Shown: positions 53,626 to 63,674, counted from the first letter of the stretch. The stretch is DNA of 64,000 nucleotides from CAMAVH01 sp046297835 (GCA_046297835.1 JBKBHI010000006.1:186001-250000), one strand, 5' to 3'. Notes: generated by a model from the sequence alone, not told the origin. Made by a program: numbers and translations.

Positions 53626-54261
53626 TCAGGCTTTCAGCCTACTATCACATAGTGCCTGCATCCAAGGCTGCTCCGCGGCCATCCGTCGTTCCCACCCCAC
53701 GATGTCGGCTTCATATTTAAGCGTCATGCCGATATTGTCGACGCCCTCCAGCAGACAAATGCGATCTGCTTCAGGCAACGCGAAAGCAATTTCGCTGCCG
53801 TCTGGCAGAACGATTCTCTGACGCTGGAGATCCACTGTAATCGGCACTTGGCCGTCGGTAGCCAGCACGACGGCGGCGACACGGTCCGCATTGCCTTCCG
53901 GCAACGTCAGCGGCAACACCCCATTATGAAGACAGTTTTGCCGGAAATATTCGGCGAAGCTGCGGGCGATCACGCAGCGGATGTCGCATGCAACAAGGGC
54001 CCATACCGCCGTTTCGCGCGAGCTACCACAGCCGAAATTGTGGCCCGTCACGAGAATGCGCGCGTCATGGAATTGCGGCTGGTTCAGGATGAATTCCGGG
54101 TCCTCGCTGCCGTCATCGCGCAGACGGCGCCGCCAGAAGAAATGCGCCTTGTAGTCCGTGATTTCCTTGCCCGGCCGGCCACTCGGACAAATAAGATCCG
54201 TGTTGATGTTGTCCACCAGCATGGGCACTGCGACGCTCGTCAAGGTGGTGAACGGCTGCAT
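53626..54261 (-). CDS. leuD: 3-isopropylmalate dehydratase small-subunit-like protein
   Basis: 211 residues. It has VDNINTDLICPSGRPGKE in place of the usual DNIDTDQIIP and GHNFGCGSSRETAVWAL in place of SSREHAPWAL, so the substrate-facing residues are changed. The swivelling-domain fold is otherwise complete. It starts 4 bases after the LeuC-like gene, as a subunit pair. No leuB or leuA is nearby, and the unit sits next to a Bug receptor and LysR gene. It may serve catabolism of a C4-C6 hydroxy-diacid rather than leucine synthesis (inference). Confidence 0.85.
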   Translation of the reverse strand: MQPFTTLTSVAVPMLVDNINTDLICPSGRPGKEITDYKAHFFWRRRLRDDGSEDPEFILNQPQFHDARILVTGHNFGCGSSRETAVWALVACDIRCVIARSFAEYFRQNCLHNGVLPLTLPEGNADRVAAVVLATDGQVPITVDLQRQRIVLPDGSEIAFALPEADRICLLEGVDNIGMTLKYEADIVGWERRMAAEQPWMQALCDSRLKA

Positions 54262-54265
54262 CTCG

Positions 54266-55672
54266 TCATGCTCCCGCGATCAGGCGCCGAACATCGACAA
54301 GTCGTCCGGCGACGGCCGCGGCGGCGACCATCGCCGGGCTCATCAGGTGCGTGCGCACGCCTTTGCCCTGCCGGCTTTCGAAATTGCGGTTAGTCGTAGA
54401 AGCGATACGGTCGCCGAGGACCCCGCGGTCGCCATTCCCGCCGCTGCACATGGAACAAGCGGACTCGCCCCATACAAAGCCTGCGTCCTTGAATATCTTG
54501 TCGAGGCCGAGCTCTTCGGCCTGGCGGCGCACAGTGGTGGAGCCTGGCACCAGGAGGGCCGTCACGCCGTCCGCAATATGCCGACCGCGCAGCACGGCCG
54601 CCGCGTTCTGCAGATCAGACAGGCGGCTGTTGGTGCAGGAGCCGATAAACACGCGATTGATCGGCAGACCATCAATATCCGTTCCTGGAGTCAGCCCCAT
54701 ATAGTCGAGCGCGCGGGTCATCGCTGCCCGCTGCTGGGGATCGGCGCCGACGGGATTCGGTACACGCCCCGAAATGCCGATGACTTGGCTCGGGTCTGTG
54801 CCCCAACTGACTTGCGGTTCGAGATTGCCGCAATTGACCGTCACCTCGCAATCGAAGGCGGCATTGGCATCGCTCGGCAGCGTCCGCCAATGAGCGACCG
54901 CGCGATCCCACATCGCGCCCTGCGGCACCCAGGGACGGTCGGCAAGCCATTCTATCGTGATATCGTCGGGTGCGACGAGGCCCGTGCGCGCGCCCATCTC
55001 GATGGCGAGGTTGCACAAGGTGAACCGGCCTTCGAGCGGCATCGCGCGCACCACCGAACCGGCGAACTCGACGGCGTGATCGCGTCCGCCGTCGACGCCG
55101 AGTTCGGCGATCATGCGAAGCGCCGCGTCTTTGGCGCTGACGCCTGGGCCTAAACGGCCCTCCAATATGACGCGCATGGTTTTCGGCCGCTTCAGCGCCA
55201 TGGTCTGGGTCGCGAGCGTGTGCTCCAGCTCGGTCGTGCCGGATCCGAAAGCCAGGGAGCCGAGACCGCCGACGGTGCAGGCGTGGCTGTCGGGCACCGC
55301 GTAAGTCATGCCGGGCAGCACGATGCCGAGCTCCGGCGCGATGACGTGGGAGATGCCCTGTTCCGGATTGGCGATGTCGTAGAGGTGGATACCGTAGCTT
55401 TGGGCGCCCTCACGCATCGCACGAATGTTCCCGACGCCGTGCGCCACCCCGTTGGGATCGCGTCCAGGATTCGTGGCCGCACGATGGTCGTTCACCAGAA
55501 AGGTGAGATCGGGCCGCCGGACGGTCCGGCCCTTCTGCTGCAAGCCGGCGAAGGCGCGCGGCCCGTGCAGGTCATGCACGACCACCCGGTCCATGTAGAT
55601 GATATCGCGTTCGTCGGCGCGCCGGCCGACGAGGTGGGCATCCCAGAGTTTATCGAACAGGGTCGCGGCCAT
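54266..55672 (-). CDS. leuC: 3-isopropylmalate dehydratase large-subunit-like protein (aconitase family)
   Basis: 468 residues from the ATG at 55672. The 4Fe-4S ligands are present: FIGSCTNSRLSDLQNAA and GESACSMCSGGNGDRG. Canonical LeuC has CSMCLAMNPD at the second site, so SGGNGD is unusual. DSHACTVGGLGSLAFGSGTTE and ASTTNRNFESRQGKGVRTHLMSP are typical. Reaction class: reversible hydration/dehydration of a hydroxy-diacid. The altered motif suggests a paralogue with other substrate preference, as in dimethylmaleate or citraconate hydratases. Divergent from the Bug gene at 55974. Confidence 0.87.
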   Translation of the reverse strand: MAATLFDKLWDAHLVGRRADERDIIYMDRVVVHDLHGPRAFAGLQQKGRTVRRPDLTFLVNDHRAATNPGRDPNGVAHGVGNIRAMREGAQSYGIHLYDIANPEQGISHVIAPELGIVLPGMTYAVPDSHACTVGGLGSLAFGSGTTELEHTLATQTMALKRPKTMRVILEGRLGPGVSAKDAALRMIAELGVDGGRDHAVEFAGSVVRAMPLEGRFTLCNLAIEMGARTGLVAPDDITIEWLADRPWVPQGAMWDRAVAHWRTLPSDANAAFDCEVTVNCGNLEPQVSWGTDPSQVIGISGRVPNPVGADPQQRAAMTRALDYMGLTPGTDIDGLPINRVFIGSCTNSRLSDLQNAAAVLRGRHIADGVTALLVPGSTTVRRQAEELGLDKIFKDAGFVWGESACSMCSGGNGDRGVLGDRIASTTNRNFESRQGKGVRTHLMSPAMVAAAAVAGRLVDVRRLIAGA

Positions 55673-55973
55673 CTCTGTTTCCACTTTTCGCTGCTTTACG
55701 TCCGGCCTCGAATTGCGATCCCGCAAACGAATTCTCCGAGCGGCGCCGCCATCTGTCTCGCGTCTGAAAACGCAGGTAGGCCGGGCGAAACCGTACGATC
55801 TGACTTGATGATGTCAATTCAGTTTTCCTGTTCTCGAGTACAGTTTTCACGGAGGAATTATTTTTGACAGGTTAATAAGCGCTCCAGCAAGATGAGTGCT
55901 CCATAAAATTCGCAAGCGCCATAACGCGAGAGATTTATTGCGGCTTCTTGCGCGACGTCAGAGGGGGACGAAT
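55673..55973. other. divergent promoter region
   Basis: 301 bases between the LeuC-like and Bug genes. The part 55790-55900 is AT-rich (TTTTCCTGTTCTCGAGTACAG..., then TTTTTGACAGG with a TTGACA at 55864-55869). I find no well-spaced -10 for that hexamer. The LysR protein encoded at 57158 is the nearest candidate regulator. Confidence 0.45.
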
Positions 55974-57032
55974 ATGGGCAAACGGACCAAGCGGCTTCGG
56001 GCACTCGCATCCTTCGCCATGGCGGCAAGCTGTCTCTACGCGGCATGTTCCGCACCGGCGAATGCCGACGCCCTGTCCGACTTCTATTCGTCCGCCCGCA
56101 TGGATTTCATCGTCGGCTCCAAATCCGGCTCCGGCTACGACGTCTACAGCCGCGCGCTATCGCGCCACATGCGCAAATACATTCCCGGACAGCCCACCAT
56201 TATCGTCAAGAACATGCCTGGGGTCGGCGGCATCATCGCGACGAACTATCTCTACAACCAGGCGGCACGCGATGGCTCTGTCATCGGCATGAACAGCCGG
56301 ACCATGCCGTTGGTCGCCACCGCCGGCGCTTCGTCGGTGCAGTTCAAGCTCGCCGAGTTCGACTGGATCGGTAGTCCGCAGAGCTCCAACCGTGTCTGCA
56401 TCGTCAAGAAGGGCAGCAAGGTCCAGAAGGCGGAGGATCTTTTCAAGGAAGAAGCCGTCTTAGGCGGCACCGGCTCCAATTCCGGCCCCACCACGACGCC
56501 GATCCTGCTCAGCAAGATGTTCGGCATGAAATTCAAGGTCGTGAAGGGTTACGCCAGCACTCCCGAGATGAATCTAGCTTTGGATCGCGGAGAGATCGAA
56601 GGCTATTGCGGCGGCTTGCCTCCCCTGGAGGTCGTGCGGCCGGGCGCGATCGCGAAGGGCGATTTGGTCGTCCTCTTCAACCTCGAGAAGAAGCCAATCA
56701 CCGGCGTGGCGGGCATCTCAGCGCCATCCATCTATTCGTTCACGACGAACGACGAGCAGCGACAGATGATTGGATTCTACAACGCCAGCGTCGAACTGGG
56801 CTTTCCTGTGATGACGCCGCCCGGCGTGCCGAAAGATCGACTGGCGGCGCTGCGTCAAGCCTTCGACAAGACCATGACTGACCCGGACTTCGTCAAGGAG
56901 GCACATGCGGCGGGATTAGATGTCGAGCCCAGCAATGCCGAGCAGATCACCGAGATCGTGAAGGGCATCATGAACACCCCGAAGTCCACCATCGACAAGG
57001 TGACCGAGATAACCGGAGGACTCGAAGAATAA
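55974..57032 (+). CDS. Bug/TctC-type periplasmic binding protein
   Basis: 352 residues from the ATG at 55974 (GAGGGGGACG before it); an earlier in-frame ATG at 55896 has no ribosome site. Signal peptide about residues 1-32, with Cys residues at the end of the hydrophobic part (AASCLYAACSAPANA), so a lipoprotein-like start is possible. The core has MDFIVGSKSGSGYDVYSR and YIPGQPTIIVKNMPGVGG. It is divergent from LeuC/LeuD-like genes and convergent with the LysR gene. No TctAB here. The ligand may be the diacid handled by the LeuCD-like pair (inference). Confidence 0.87.
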   Translation: MGKRTKRLRALASFAMAASCLYAACSAPANADALSDFYSSARMDFIVGSKSGSGYDVYSRALSRHMRKYIPGQPTIIVKNMPGVGGIIATNYLYNQAARDGSVIGMNSRTMPLVATAGASSVQFKLAEFDWIGSPQSSNRVCIVKKGSKVQKAEDLFKEEAVLGGTGSNSGPTTTPILLSKMFGMKFKVVKGYASTPEMNLALDRGEIEGYCGGLPPLEVVRPGAIAKGDLVVLFNLEKKPITGVAGISAPSIYSFTTNDEQRQMIGFYNASVELGFPVMTPPGVPKDRLAALRQAFDKTMTDPDFVKEAHAAGLDVEPSNAEQITEIVKGIMNTPKSTIDKVTEITGGLEE

Positions 57033-57157
57033 TATTCGTGAATCCGGCTGGATCGAATCCGGTCGGATTTATGATCCTTCGCGACGCATTGGGAACTTGC
57101 CGTTAAAGAAACCCGGCTTCGGCTGAAGCTCTAGTCGCTTCGCGTGCGGGGCGGAAA

Positions 57158-58039
57158 TCAGACCTTTTGCATCTCTCTGAATAATTCGCGATGCAACTTG
57201 GAGATCGGCCGGGCCTTGCAATAGATCATGTCGGTGTTCACGCTGCCGAAAAAATTCGTGACATCCATTATGCGCGTTCCGGGTGACGGTGACTCGTCCT
57301 GAAAATTGCTGTTCAAGATGGCGATACCGATGCCTTGCGCCGCCAGCTCACGCGCGCCGCGAGAATTATCAGTCTCGATATACTTCGTGACCTCCATGCC
57401 CTCGTCGCGGAAGGTTTGTATGATCTGCCGTCCCTGGTTTCCAGAGCGCCGCAGCCCGATCACGTTGCAATTCGATATATCGCGCAACGTCGGTTTTTCG
57501 ATCTTAGCGATCGGCAATGACGTCGAATAGAAAATTGAAAAGCCCCTCTTCATTAGGGTGCGCCTCTCAAATCCTTTGGGTACATTTCGGAAATAGCCGA
57601 TCGCCATATCGATGCTCCCATCCTGCATCCGCAGCAACGTTTCAGGGGAGTGCTTCCAGTGAATGGATAGGTCGATCTCCGGATGGTTCTGTATGAACCT
57701 CCCGATTGCCGCGGATAACAGCCTGGTCAGGTCGGCGCCGATCGCGACGGAAATGCGCTGCTTCTCGCCTGGATTCCTAGAAACGGACGCCACCGCGCCG
57801 TCCACGGCGAGCAGCGCGCGCTCCACTTGTTCCAGGAACGTGCGGCCTGTCGGCCCGAGAATGAGCTTTCGTCCGATCCGATGAAAAAGCTTGGTGCCCA
57901 GCTCCGCTTCCAGCTGATTGATCTGCATGGATATCGCGGACGTCGACAAGGCCAGGCGCACGGCTGCGCCGCTCAGGCTCCCGTGTTTGGCGACGAAGTA
58001 AAAAGCGCGCAGCTTCTTTAAGTCGACATTGGGTTTCAT
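57158..58039 (-). CDS. LysR-family transcriptional regulator
   Basis: 293 residues. The HTH (1-60) reads NVDLKKLRAFYFVAKHGSLSGAAVRLALSTSAISMQINQLEAELGTKLFHR, the CysB/CbbR-like form. The effector domain follows, with GEKQRISVAIGADLTRLLSA near 90. It is more AT-rich than its neighbours. It faces the Bug gene at 55974 and is a probable regulator of that gene and the LeuCD-like unit, but no T-N11-A box was pinned down. Confidence 0.9.
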   Translation of the reverse strand: MKPNVDLKKLRAFYFVAKHGSLSGAAVRLALSTSAISMQINQLEAELGTKLFHRIGRKLILGPTGRTFLEQVERALLAVDGAVASVSRNPGEKQRISVAIGADLTRLLSAAIGRFIQNHPEIDLSIHWKHSPETLLRMQDGSIDMAIGYFRNVPKGFERRTLMKRGFSIFYSTSLPIAKIEKPTLRDISNCNVIGLRRSGNQGRQIIQTFRDEGMEVTKYIETDNSRGARELAAQGIGIAILNSNFQDESPSPGTRIMDVTNFFGSVNTDMIYCKARPISKLHRELFREMQKV

Positions 58040-58428
58040 ACGCCGACTATCGAACGTTTTATAAGGCTGTCAAATATATTCCCGCTGCGTAAATATGCAC
58101 CATTTCATGGCAAATAATCAGCTCAAGGAGCTTCCTGGAGCACTTTATCCGGCGGCGCAACGGCCAATACTCTCGAATAGTTCGCCACTCCATTCCAGGG
58201 AGTTTCTGGCTCATCATTCGCGGCGAGCGACAAATAACTTTGTAAGCCGTCGTACAAAACAGTGCGCGTTTCGCCATTCTTCTAGGCCAGACTTTTCAAA
58301 CAGTCTCTTAGGGAGAATTCGTTTCTTAGCGACTGCTTCAGTGTCCAACCTACTTAGAAAATGGCTCACCCAATCAAGCGGGAATATCTCATCGAGATGT
58401 GGAACATCGAATTCAAGGCTTCAGTTGA
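58040..58428. other. intergenic, AT-richer, no gene supported
   Basis: 389 bases between the LysR start and the TolC stop. Short open frames exist on both strands (for example about 72 codons on the minus strand at 58059-58277), but none has a good ribosome site or a known motif. The sequence ACGTTTTATAAGG (near 58057) resembles half of the palindrome at 33658. Otherwise nothing was seen. Confidence 0.5.
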
Positions 58429-59817
58429 TCACTCGCCCTGGATGGAGGAGCCCCACCACTTGCCGCGCACGTCTTTATAGTTCTGCTCTTCGTCGTAATA
58501 GGGAACCTGCAGGCCCAGTTCGCGGGCGGTCAGCGAGCCGATGGCGGCCTTGAGCTCGTAGGCGGCGGCGATCTCGTCGCGCTGCGCGCCGACCAGGTTG
58601 ACCTTGGCGGTCAGCAGTTCCTGTTCGGCGTCGAGCACGTCGAGCACGGTGCGCGAACCGACCAGGGCTTCCTTCTCGACGCCTTCCAAGGCGATCTGGC
58701 TCGCCTGGATTTCGCTGTCGTAGGCGCGCAGGGAGGCGCGGGTCGTCTCGAGCGATTCCCAAGCGCGCGCCGCCGTCTCGGAGGCGTCGCGGCGGGCCTG
58801 GTCGAGCTCGTTCGTGCGCTGCGTCGCGGTCTGCTTGGCGGCGCGGATGCGCGAGGCGACCGAGCCGGCGGTATAGAGCGGCACGTTGATCTCGGCGGTG
58901 ATCGACGCGCTGTTGGATTCGGTGTCGCCGTTGGTCGTGCCGCGATCGGCCGACAGGGTGCCGCGCAGGTTCAGCTCGGGCCACAATTCACCCTCGATGG
59001 CGCGGATGTTCTGGCGCGCCGACTGGGCGGTGTAGTCGGCGGCGACGACGTCCGGGAAGCGCGAGCTGGCGACGCTCACGGCCTCGTCCTGCGTCACGGG
59101 CAGGTTGGCCGGCGACGTCGGCACCACGAGGTTGGCCGGAATTTCGCCGACGTTGTTGCGATAGACCGCGCGCGAAGCCGCGAGATTGCCTTCCGACTGG
59201 ATGCGGTCGGCGGTGGCGCGCGACAGGCGCGCCTCGGCCTGGGCGACGTCGGTGCGGGTGATTTCGCCGACGCGGAAGCGGTCGTTGGCGGCGTCCAACT
59301 GGCGGCGCAGGCGCTGCTCGTTGTTGATGTTCAGGTCCAGGATGGCCTGATCGCGCACCACGTCGATGTAGGACGACATGGCGTTCAGCAGCACTTCCTG
59401 CTCGGTGGTGACGAGGCGCGCGCGCGCCGCCTTCACGTCGAGCTCGGCGCGCTCCGTGGCGGGACCGGCGACCGGGTCGTAGAGCGGCTGGACGATGCTG
59501 AGGCTCGGGCCGTAGGGCGTGGTGTAGCGCGACGACGGCGAACGGGTGTTGCTGTAGCTCTGGGTGCGCGAGATGTCGGCGCTCGCCTCCACCGTCGGAC
59601 GCCAGCGCGAGAGGGCCTGGGCGACGCCTTCGTCGGTCGCGCGCAGGCTGGCGCGGGCGGCGAGCAGCGTCGGGTTGGTCTGGTAGGCGCGCGTCAGCGC
59701 CTCATCGAGGGTTTCCGCCGAAGCGGCGGACACGAGCGCGGAACTCGCCAGCAGCGTGGCGGCGATCAGGCGCCATGACATACGGATGGGGGACATGCGA
59801 ATACGGAGCGAAGCCAT
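58429..59817 (-). CDS. TolC-family outer-membrane efflux protein
   Basis: 462 residues from the ATG at 59817; later ATGs at 59796 and 59781 are also possible. Signal peptide around residues 13-35 (LIAATLLASSALVSAASAE). ETLDEALTRAYQTNPTLLAARASLRATDEGVAQALSRWRPTVEAS opens the typical double-repeat fold, which repeats near residue 270. LNAMSSYIDVVRDQAILDLNINNEQRLRRQLDAANDRFRVGEITRTDVAQAEARL is diagnostic. It forms the trimeric channel-tunnel and likely works with the RND pump at 60570. Confidence 0.93.
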   Translation of the reverse strand: MASLRIRMSPIRMSWRLIAATLLASSALVSAASAETLDEALTRAYQTNPTLLAARASLRATDEGVAQALSRWRPTVEASADISRTQSYSNTRSPSSRYTTPYGPSLSIVQPLYDPVAGPATERAELDVKAARARLVTTEQEVLLNAMSSYIDVVRDQAILDLNINNEQRLRRQLDAANDRFRVGEITRTDVAQAEARLSRATADRIQSEGNLAASRAVYRNNVGEIPANLVVPTSPANLPVTQDEAVSVASSRFPDVVAADYTAQSARQNIRAIEGELWPELNLRGTLSADRGTTNGDTESNSASITAEINVPLYTAGSVASRIRAAKQTATQRTNELDQARRDASETAARAWESLETTRASLRAYDSEIQASQIALEGVEKEALVGSRTVLDVLDAEQELLTAKVNLVGAQRDEIAAAYELKAAIGSLTARELGLQVPYYDEEQNYKDVRGKWWGSSIQGE

Positions 59818-59993
59818 CAGGCGCACCCTTTGAACTGCTAAAACACGAAGGTCGGCTGCGGCTCGAAGCTCGGCGGCCTTAAGGAGCTCTCTTAGACATG
59901 ATCGAGAATGATGTAGAGAAAGACATTTTGAAGGCTGGGTTAGCGAGCCTCTTCCCCGCCAACAGACCGAAAGATGAGGAACCATTCTGCAGC

Positions 59994-60440
59994 TCATTTC
60001 AGCGAAAGCTCTTGGCCAACAGCGATCAGGATGCTGCAATGCGCGTGGCCTAGAAGAGACATTCCTACTGAGCCACCCCACCAACGCGCGAACGGTGTCC
60101 GATCTCTGTGGCCTATTACGATGAGGTCCGCATCGACCTCCCGCGCCACTAGGTCAATTTGCTCGGTGGGGCTTCCGACTCGAAGGAAGGTCTCGACGGC
60201 GAGCCCCATCTTTCGCAAAGACTCGGCCCCCTCCATCAGCACTTTTGATATCGCCTCTCTTTCTTCCCATGGGAGACCGGAAGGAGCAGCCGCCTCTGCG
60301 GCAACGACTCCAGGCTCCAGGAATATGGCTGCGAGTAAATAAATCCGCGCCTTCGTAAGCAGAGCGAGATCAGCCCCTTGAAGCAAAGCCTCTTGGCCGG
60401 AGTCGCTTCCATCATATGCAAGAAGTATTTTTTGATACAT
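59994..60440 (-). CDS. universal stress protein (UspA family)
   Basis: 148 residues from ATG 60440 (MYQKILLAYDGSDSGQEAL); an ATG five codons earlier (60455) is possible. The nucleotide-binding loop in VIGHRDRTPFARWWGGSVGMSLLGHAHCSILIA corresponds to the G-2x-G-9x-G(S/T) element, with the second Gly region slightly altered (GGSVGMSLL). Known: small cytoplasmic dimers that bind ATP and modulate stress survival. It lies between tolC and the RND genes on the same strand but with gaps of about 130-180 bases, so probably its own transcript. Confidence 0.88.
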   Translation of the reverse strand: MYQKILLAYDGSDSGQEALLQGADLALLTKARIYLLAAIFLEPGVVAAEAAAPSGLPWEEREAISKVLMEGAESLRKMGLAVETFLRVGSPTEQIDLVAREVDADLIVIGHRDRTPFARWWGGSVGMSLLGHAHCSILIAVGQELSLK

Positions 60441-60569
60441 GTGATCACCGTGCATAACTTGTCTAGCGATAGGCGGCCCGAACGCCAGCCAGCGTTCGGG
60501 CCGCCCGCCTGAAGCCCGGGAAGGCGGGGGGCCATCGGGGCTTCGAGCAACCGCTAAGGCGGATCCTTC

Positions 60570-63500
60570 TCAAGCCTTCGGTTTGCCGTCTCGCCAAGCG
60601 ATCAGGCGATAGAAAAGAGGTATGAAGAAAATCGCTAGGAAAGTGGCGGCTATCATGCCCCCGATCACCCCGGTACCGATCGAATGGCGGCTCGCCGCGC
60701 CCGCTCCGCTGCTGATCGCCAGGGGCACGACGCCAAGGATGAAGGCCAGCGAGGTCATGATGATGGGCCGGAAGCGCAGCCGCGCGCCGGCTAGCGCCGC
60801 TTCGGCCGCCGTCAACCCTTCGCGCCGCTTCAAGACGGCGAATTCGACGATTAGGATGGCATTCTTCGCCGCCAGCCCCACCAGTGTCACCAGACCGATC
60901 TGGAAATAGACGTCGTTGTTCAGCCCGCGCAGCCAGATCGCCAACAGGGCGCCGAAGATGGCGAACGGCACAGCGAGAATGACGGCGAGCGGCAGCGACC
61001 AGCGCTCGTATTGCGCGGCCAGGATCAGGAATACCATCAAGATGCCGAACAGCAGGGCTTGGGCACCGGTTCCACCCGTCGCCAGCTCCTGGTAGGCCGA
61101 ACCGGTCCAGGCGATCGTGTAGTTCGCCGGCAAGGATTCCCGGGCCACCTCCCGCATCGCGGCAATGGCTTGGCCGGATGAATAGCCGGGAGCGGGATTG
61201 CCCATGACCTTAGCGGCGTAGAAGGCATTGAAGCGGTCCATTTGGTCCGGACCGATGACGCGCTTGAGCTCCAGCAGCACGTCGATCGGAATCATGTTGC
61301 CGCTTTCGGAGCGCACGAAGACCTGTTTGAGGTCCTCCGGGCGCTCGCGGAAAATCGCCTCCGCCTGCAAACTGACGCGGTAATTCCGGCCGAACAGCGT
61401 GAAATCGTTCACGTACAAGCTGCCGAAGGTGCTTTGCATCGTCTCGAAGATGGAGGAGATCGGCACGCCGAGCGTCTTGGCCTTCTCGCGGTTCACCTCG
61501 ATGCGATATTCCGGGACGCTAGCGTCGAACGTCGTGCGCACGCCGGTTAGTTCCGGCCGCTTGCCGGCCGCCTGGACGAGCTGCTGGGTCGCGGCGATCA
61601 GTGCTTGAGATCCCGCGCCGCCGCGATCCTGGACATAGGCCTCGAAACCGCCCGTCGTGCTCATGCCCATGATCGGCGGCGGATTGAACACCAGCACCAT
61701 CGCGTCGCGGATGCCCGACAGCGTTCCCATGAACCGGCCCGCCAGGGTGGCGGCCGAATCGGACTCCTTAGGGCGCTCATCCCATTCCTTGAGCCGGATG
61801 AAGGCGGCGCCAGCGCTCGGGCGTTGCGCGCCGGCAAGCAGGTCGTATCCCGCGAAGGCCACCACGTCCGAGACCGTCGGTTGGGCCATCAGATTCTCGG
61901 CCAGGGACTGCATCATATCCCCCGTGCGGTCCAGGGAGGCCGCCGGCGGCAGGATGCCCACGGTCAGGAGGACGCCCTGGTCCTCGTCCGGGACGAGCGC
62001 ACCCGGAATCCGCGAGAACAGCAGGGCGGCGAGCCCGAGCATGCCCACCACCAGAAACAGAGCGACGAAAATGCGCCGCAACAGGAATTGAACGCCGGCA
62101 ACGTAACCGTTGGTCATGCGCTCGAAGAACCTGTTGAAGACTCTGAAAGGAGCCATGGGCTCATTATGGCCCGGCTTGAGGATCAGAGCGCATAAAGCCG
62201 GCGTAAGAGTGAGCGCGACGATGCCGGAAATGATGACCGAGATGGCGATCGTCACCGCGAACTGGCGATACATCTCGCCCGCGAGGCCGCCCATGAAGGC
62301 GACCGGAACGAACACGGCGCAGAGGACCAGCACGATCGCGACGACCGGACCGGTGACCTCCTGCATCGCCTTGATGGCGGCGGCCTTCGGCGGGAGGCCC
62401 TCCGTCGTCATGATGCGCTCGACGTTCTCCAGCACGACGATGGCGTCGTCGACGACGATGCCAATGGCGAGCACCAGGCCGAACAGCGTCAGCAAATTGA
62501 TCGAGAACCCGAGCACGTAGATTCCGGCGAAGGTGCCGATGATCGACACCGGAACGGCGACCAGCGGGATTAACGTGGCGCGAAAATTCTGCAGGAAGAC
62601 GAAGACGACGAGGACGACCAGAACGATTGCCTCGATGAAGGTGTGGATCACCTCCTCGATCGACACCTCGACGAAGCGCGTCGTGTTGTATGGAACTGCA
62701 TATTCCATACTCTCCGGAAAATTTCGGGCGAGCTCGTCCATGCGGGTCCGGACCGCTTCCATCGTCGCCAAAGCGTTGGCCCCCGGCTGCAGATAGATGC
62801 CGATCGGGACCGTGGGACGCCCGTTGTGGGTCGCCGCGAAGCTGTAGTCCTGCGCGCCCAACTCGATGCGGGCGACGTCCTTGAGGCGCAGGGTCGACGC
62901 GCTGTCGCTCGTTCGCAGTATGATGTTCTCGAACGCCTTGACATCGGGCAGACGCCCTTCGGTCGTCACCGAATAAGTGAAGGCGACGGGATTCTCCATG
63001 GGCGCTTGGCCGAAGCGGCCGGCGGCGAATTGCGCGTTCTGCTCGCGGATGGCGGCGGCCACGTCGCCCGGCGTGAGGTCGTATTGCGCCAGCTTATCCG
63101 GCCGCAGCCAGATGCGCATGGAGTAATCCTTGGCGCCGAATAGCTGCGCGTCGCCGACGCCCGGCGTGCGCTTCAGTTCGTCTAGGATGTTCAGCAGCGC
63201 GTAGTTGCTGATGTAGATGGAATCGTAGCGATCGTCCGACGACGACAACGTCATGACGCCGAGAATCGACGTCGATTGCTTGTTGACGATGACGCCCTGG
63301 CGCGTGACCTCTTCCGGCAAGGTCGACAAGGCCCGCTGTACACGGTTGTTGACGTTGATCGTGGCCTGGTCCGGATCCGTACCGATCTCGAACGTGACCG
63401 TCAGGCGCATGGTTCCTGAGCCGCTGTTCGAGGACTGCATATAGAGCATGTCCTCGACGCCGTTGATCTGTTGCTCGAGCGGCGCCGCGACCGTCTGCGC

Positions 63501-63674
63501 CACCACTTCCGCGCTGGCGCCGGGATAGGTCGCCGAGACGACGACCTGCGGCGGCACGATTTCGGGGTATTGCGAGATCGGCAAAACGCGCATCGCCACG
63601 ACGCCGGCGAGCACGATGACGATCGAAATGACCGCTGCGAAGACCGGACGGTCGATGAAGAAACGCGAGCTCAT
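60570..63674 (-). CDS. RND multidrug efflux permease, AcrB/HAE1 type
   Basis: 1034 residues from ATG 63674, which overlaps the adaptor stop. MSSRFFIDRPVFAAVISIVIVLAGVVAM is the canonical start, with the first membrane helix. The proton-relay Asp pair is in AIGIVVDDAIVVLENVERI near residue 407, and the second halves match AcrB through LRFRPIIMTSLAFILGVVPLAISSGAGAASRHSIGTGVIGGM. Known: trimeric inner-membrane proton antiporter expelling drugs and other hydrophobic compounds through an adaptor and TolC. Confidence 0.96.
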   Translation of the reverse strand: MSSRFFIDRPVFAAVISIVIVLAGVVAMRVLPISQYPEIVPPQVVVSATYPGASAEVVAQTVAAPLEQQINGVEDMLYMQSSNSGSGTMRLTVTFEIGTDPDQATINVNNRVQRALSTLPEEVTRQGVIVNKQSTSILGVMTLSSSDDRYDSIYISNYALLNILDELKRTPGVGDAQLFGAKDYSMRIWLRPDKLAQYDLTPGDVAAAIREQNAQFAAGRFGQAPMENPVAFTYSVTTEGRLPDVKAFENIILRTSDSASTLRLKDVARIELGAQDYSFAATHNGRPTVPIGIYLQPGANALATMEAVRTRMDELARNFPESMEYAVPYNTTRFVEVSIEEVIHTFIEAIVLVVLVVFVFLQNFRATLIPLVAVPVSIIGTFAGIYVLGFSINLLTLFGLVLAIGIVVDDAIVVLENVERIMTTEGLPPKAAAIKAMQEVTGPVVAIVLVLCAVFVPVAFMGGLAGEMYRQFAVTIAISVIISGIVALTLTPALCALILKPGHNEPMAPFRVFNRFFERMTNGYVAGVQFLLRRIFVALFLVVGMLGLAALLFSRIPGALVPDEDQGVLLTVGILPPAASLDRTGDMMQSLAENLMAQPTVSDVVAFAGYDLLAGAQRPSAGAAFIRLKEWDERPKESDSAATLAGRFMGTLSGIRDAMVLVFNPPPIMGMSTTGGFEAYVQDRGGAGSQALIAATQQLVQAAGKRPELTGVRTTFDASVPEYRIEVNREKAKTLGVPISSIFETMQSTFGSLYVNDFTLFGRNYRVSLQAEAIFRERPEDLKQVFVRSESGNMIPIDVLLELKRVIGPDQMDRFNAFYAAKVMGNPAPGYSSGQAIAAMREVARESLPANYTIAWTGSAYQELATGGTGAQALLFGILMVFLILAAQYERWSLPLAVILAVPFAIFGALLAIWLRGLNNDVYFQIGLVTLVGLAAKNAILIVEFAVLKRREGLTAAEAALAGARLRFRPIIMTSLAFILGVVPLAISSGAGAASRHSIGTGVIGGMIAATFLAIFFIPLFYRLIAWRDGKPKA

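Noticed and set aside
58059..58277. 72-codon minus-strand open frame beside the second LysR gene
   Set aside because: No ribosome site, no recognisable motif, weak coding bias.
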